Positions 6,569-7,855 of a stretch of 7,855 bases of DNA are shown here, one piece after another (within the stretch, counting starts at the first letter, position 1; every line of letters starts with the position of its first letter). Both the position numbers and the translations under genes were made by a program. The stretch comes from an uncultured Helicobacteraceae bacterium (GTDB lineage: Bacteria; Campylobacterota; Campylobacteria; Campylobacterales; Sulfurimonadaceae), in NCBI GenBank assembly GCA_903903705.1, contig CAIUZU010000166.1, positions 1-7,855 on the forward strand, given 5' to 3'. The notes under the pieces were generated by a model that did not search any database, was not told the origin of the DNA, and saw nothing but the letters and a program-made list of their open reading frames with translations.

Positions 6569-7828
6569 ATGGGACAAACTATAACTGAAAAAATATTTTC
6601 TGAGCATGTCGGAAAAGCTGTTTATGCGGGAGAGATTATTCGTTGCGATATCGATATGGTTATCGGAAATGATATTACTACGCCTATCTCTATCAAAGCT
6701 TTTGAAGATAGCGGTGCGACAAAACTCGCAAATCCTGATGGATTTTCTATCGTCCTTGACCACTTTATCCCTGCAAAAGATATAGCATCCGCAAATCAAG
6801 CCAGAATTTCTCGTGACTTTGCAAAAAAATATAGCTTAAAAAACTTTTTTGATGAAAAAGATATGGGGATTGAACATGCGCTTTTGCCTGAAAAAGGACT
6901 TGTAGTTCCGGGCGATGTTATTATCGGAGCAGACAGCCATACATGTACACATGGAGCACTCGGTGCATTTTCTACGGGTATGGGTTCAACAGACTTGGCA
7001 TTTGCTATGGTTACCGGCGGAAACTGGTTTAAAGTTCCGGAGTCTATCAAAGTTGTTCTTAGCGGAAAACCAGGTAAATATACAACCGGAAAAGATATCA
7101 TCCTTGAAATTATCCGCATGATTGGCGTGGATGGTGCGCTTTACAGAACTTTGGAGTTTACGGGAAGCACAATTGAACATCTCACGATGGATGACAGGTT
7201 TTCTATGTGCAACATGGCGATTGAAGCAGGTGCAAAAAGTGGAATAGTTGCTTATGATGATATTACAAAAGAGTTTTTATCCGATAAAAATTTAGCAAGA
7301 GAACCTAAGATTCACTACTCTGACGCTGATGCTTCTTATGTGCAGATTTTAGAGATAGATGTTGCTTCTCTTGATCCTGTTATCGCATACCCGTTTTTGC
7401 CATCAAACGGACATAGTGTAAAACAAGCCGTAGCAGACAAGATCAAGATAGATCAGGCATTTATCGGAAGCTGTACAAACGGAAGACTCAGCGATTTAAA
7501 AGTTGCGGCAGAGATACTCAAAGGTAAAAAAGTGCATCCGGATGTTCGCCTAATAGTAACCCCTGGAACGCAGATGATACTAAGAGAAGCTAACAAACTC
7601 GGATATATAGACATAATTGTAGATGCGGGCGGAGTTGTAAGCAATCCTACATGTGGGGCTTGTCTTGGCGGATATATGGGAATTTTAGGAGACAATGAAG
7701 TGGCTGTTTCAACAACAAACCGTAACTTTGTCGGTCGTATGGGAAGCAGAAGCTCGAAAGTTTATCTTGCCAACTCCGCAGTTGCGGCCATTTCGGCAAT
7801 TGAAGGTTATATTGCAGACCCTAGATAG
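6569..7828 (+). CDS. leuC: 3-isopropylmalate dehydratase large subunit LeuC
   Basis: LeuC with its small subunit LeuD isomerises 2-isopropylmalate to 3-isopropylmalate in leucine synthesis, in the cytoplasm, using a [4Fe-4S] cluster. The 419 residues match the shorter LeuC/HacA-type large subunits (about 420) and not the 466-residue E. coli type. Visible aconitase-family motifs are VLDHFIPAKD at 62-71, IGADSHTCTHGALGAFSTGMGSTD at about 119-142, and the cluster ligands Cys302 in GSCTNGR (300-306) and Cys362/Cys365 in NPTCGACLGG (359-368). FVGRMGSRSSKVYLANS follows at 387-403. AAGGA lies ten bases upstream of the ATG. It is transcribed alone from the spacer shared with rsuA. LeuD is not upstream, and the 27 bases after the stop do not reveal it. 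The homologous homoaconitase function cannot be excluded from motifs, but leucine synthesis is by far the likelier in a bacterium. Confidence 0.95.
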   Translation: MGQTITEKIFSEHVGKAVYAGEIIRCDIDMVIGNDITTPISIKAFEDSGATKLANPDGFSIVLDHFIPAKDIASANQARISRDFAKKYSLKNFFDEKDMGIEHALLPEKGLVVPGDVIIGADSHTCTHGALGAFSTGMGSTDLAFAMVTGGNWFKVPESIKVVLSGKPGKYTTGKDIILEIIRMIGVDGALYRTLEFTGSTIEHLTMDDRFSMCNMAIEAGAKSGIVAYDDITKEFLSDKNLAREPKIHYSDADASYVQILEIDVASLDPVIAYPFLPSNGHSVKQAVADKIKIDQAFIGSCTNGRLSDLKVAAEILKGKKVHPDVRLIVTPGTQMILREANKLGYIDIIVDAGGVVSNPTCGACLGGYMGILGDNEVAVSTTNRNFVGRMGSRSSKVYLANSAVAAISAIEGYIADPR

Positions 7829-7842
7829 AAAAATATAAACTA

Positions 7843-7855
7843 ATGTTTAAATATC
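7843..7855 (+). CDS. Possible start of a following gene (truncated at right edge)
   Basis: An ATG at 7843, 14 bases after the leuC stop, opens a frame reading MFKY before the window ends. The position suits the next gene of a leuC operon, but no clear ribosome site precedes it and four residues cannot identify a protein. It may be nothing. Confidence 0.25.

Noticed and set aside
6497..6799. Minus-strand open frames opposite leuC (also 6796-7119, 6986-7180, 7453-7695) and the plus-strand frame 6915-7121
   Set aside because: All are shadows of leuC, which carries complete aconitase-family motifs through the region. None has a ribosome site or recognisable product.

Overview
The window looks like chromosome from a Campylobacterota (Epsilonproteobacteria) organism, most likely a sulfur-oxidising genus such as Sulfurimonas. 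The evidence is low G+C content, AT-rich spacers with TATAAT-type -10 boxes, a futalosine-pathway menaquinone gene (mqnD), NIF-type rather than ISC-type Fe-S assembly genes (nifS, nifU), and the order recA / metabolic gene / fliQ / murB, which I recall being partly shared with Campylobacter jejuni (recA, one gene, fliQ, murB). The genus is inferred from remembered protein similarity and was not searched. All recognised genes are core functions. I see no mobile element, CRISPR array, tRNA, rRNA, phage gene or toxin-antitoxin pair.

Layout. Positions 1-765 hold the 5' part of recA on the minus strand, running off the left edge. A 172-bp divergent spacer (766-937) carries a recA -10 box and a near-perfect 23-bp palindrome. 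A compact plus-strand operon follows: mqnD (938-1807), fliQ (1807-2073) and murB (2073-2900), with one-base stop/start overlaps at both junctions. murB meets the minus-strand nifS-nifU operon (5110 down to 2904) tail to tail with three bases between stops. Between nifS and a divergent unrecognised gene (5275-5778) lies a 164-bp spacer with several inverted repeats and a good TATAAT box. The unrecognised gene overlaps the 3' end of rsuA (minus strand, 5775-6458) by four bases. rsuA and leuC (6569-7828) diverge from a short spacer in which their putative promoters occupy the same DNA. The final bases may begin another plus-strand gene.

How the genes relate. nifS and nifU form one functional unit: a cysteine desulfurase supplies sulfur to a three-domain scaffold, and LeuC is a [4Fe-4S] enzyme that would be a client of such a system. 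The mqnD-fliQ-murB operon joins three unrelated processes (quinone synthesis, flagellar export, cell wall precursors). The genes themselves are ordinary. The points most worth following are the unrecognised 167-residue protein opposite nifS, the inverted repeats in the two divergent spacers, and the overlapping rsuA/leuC promoters. I did not find a convincing new biological system.

Three starts were chosen against the longest open frame: nifS at ATG 5110 (not TTG 5125), murB at ATG 2073 (not 2004), and rsuA at ATG 6458 (not 6488).
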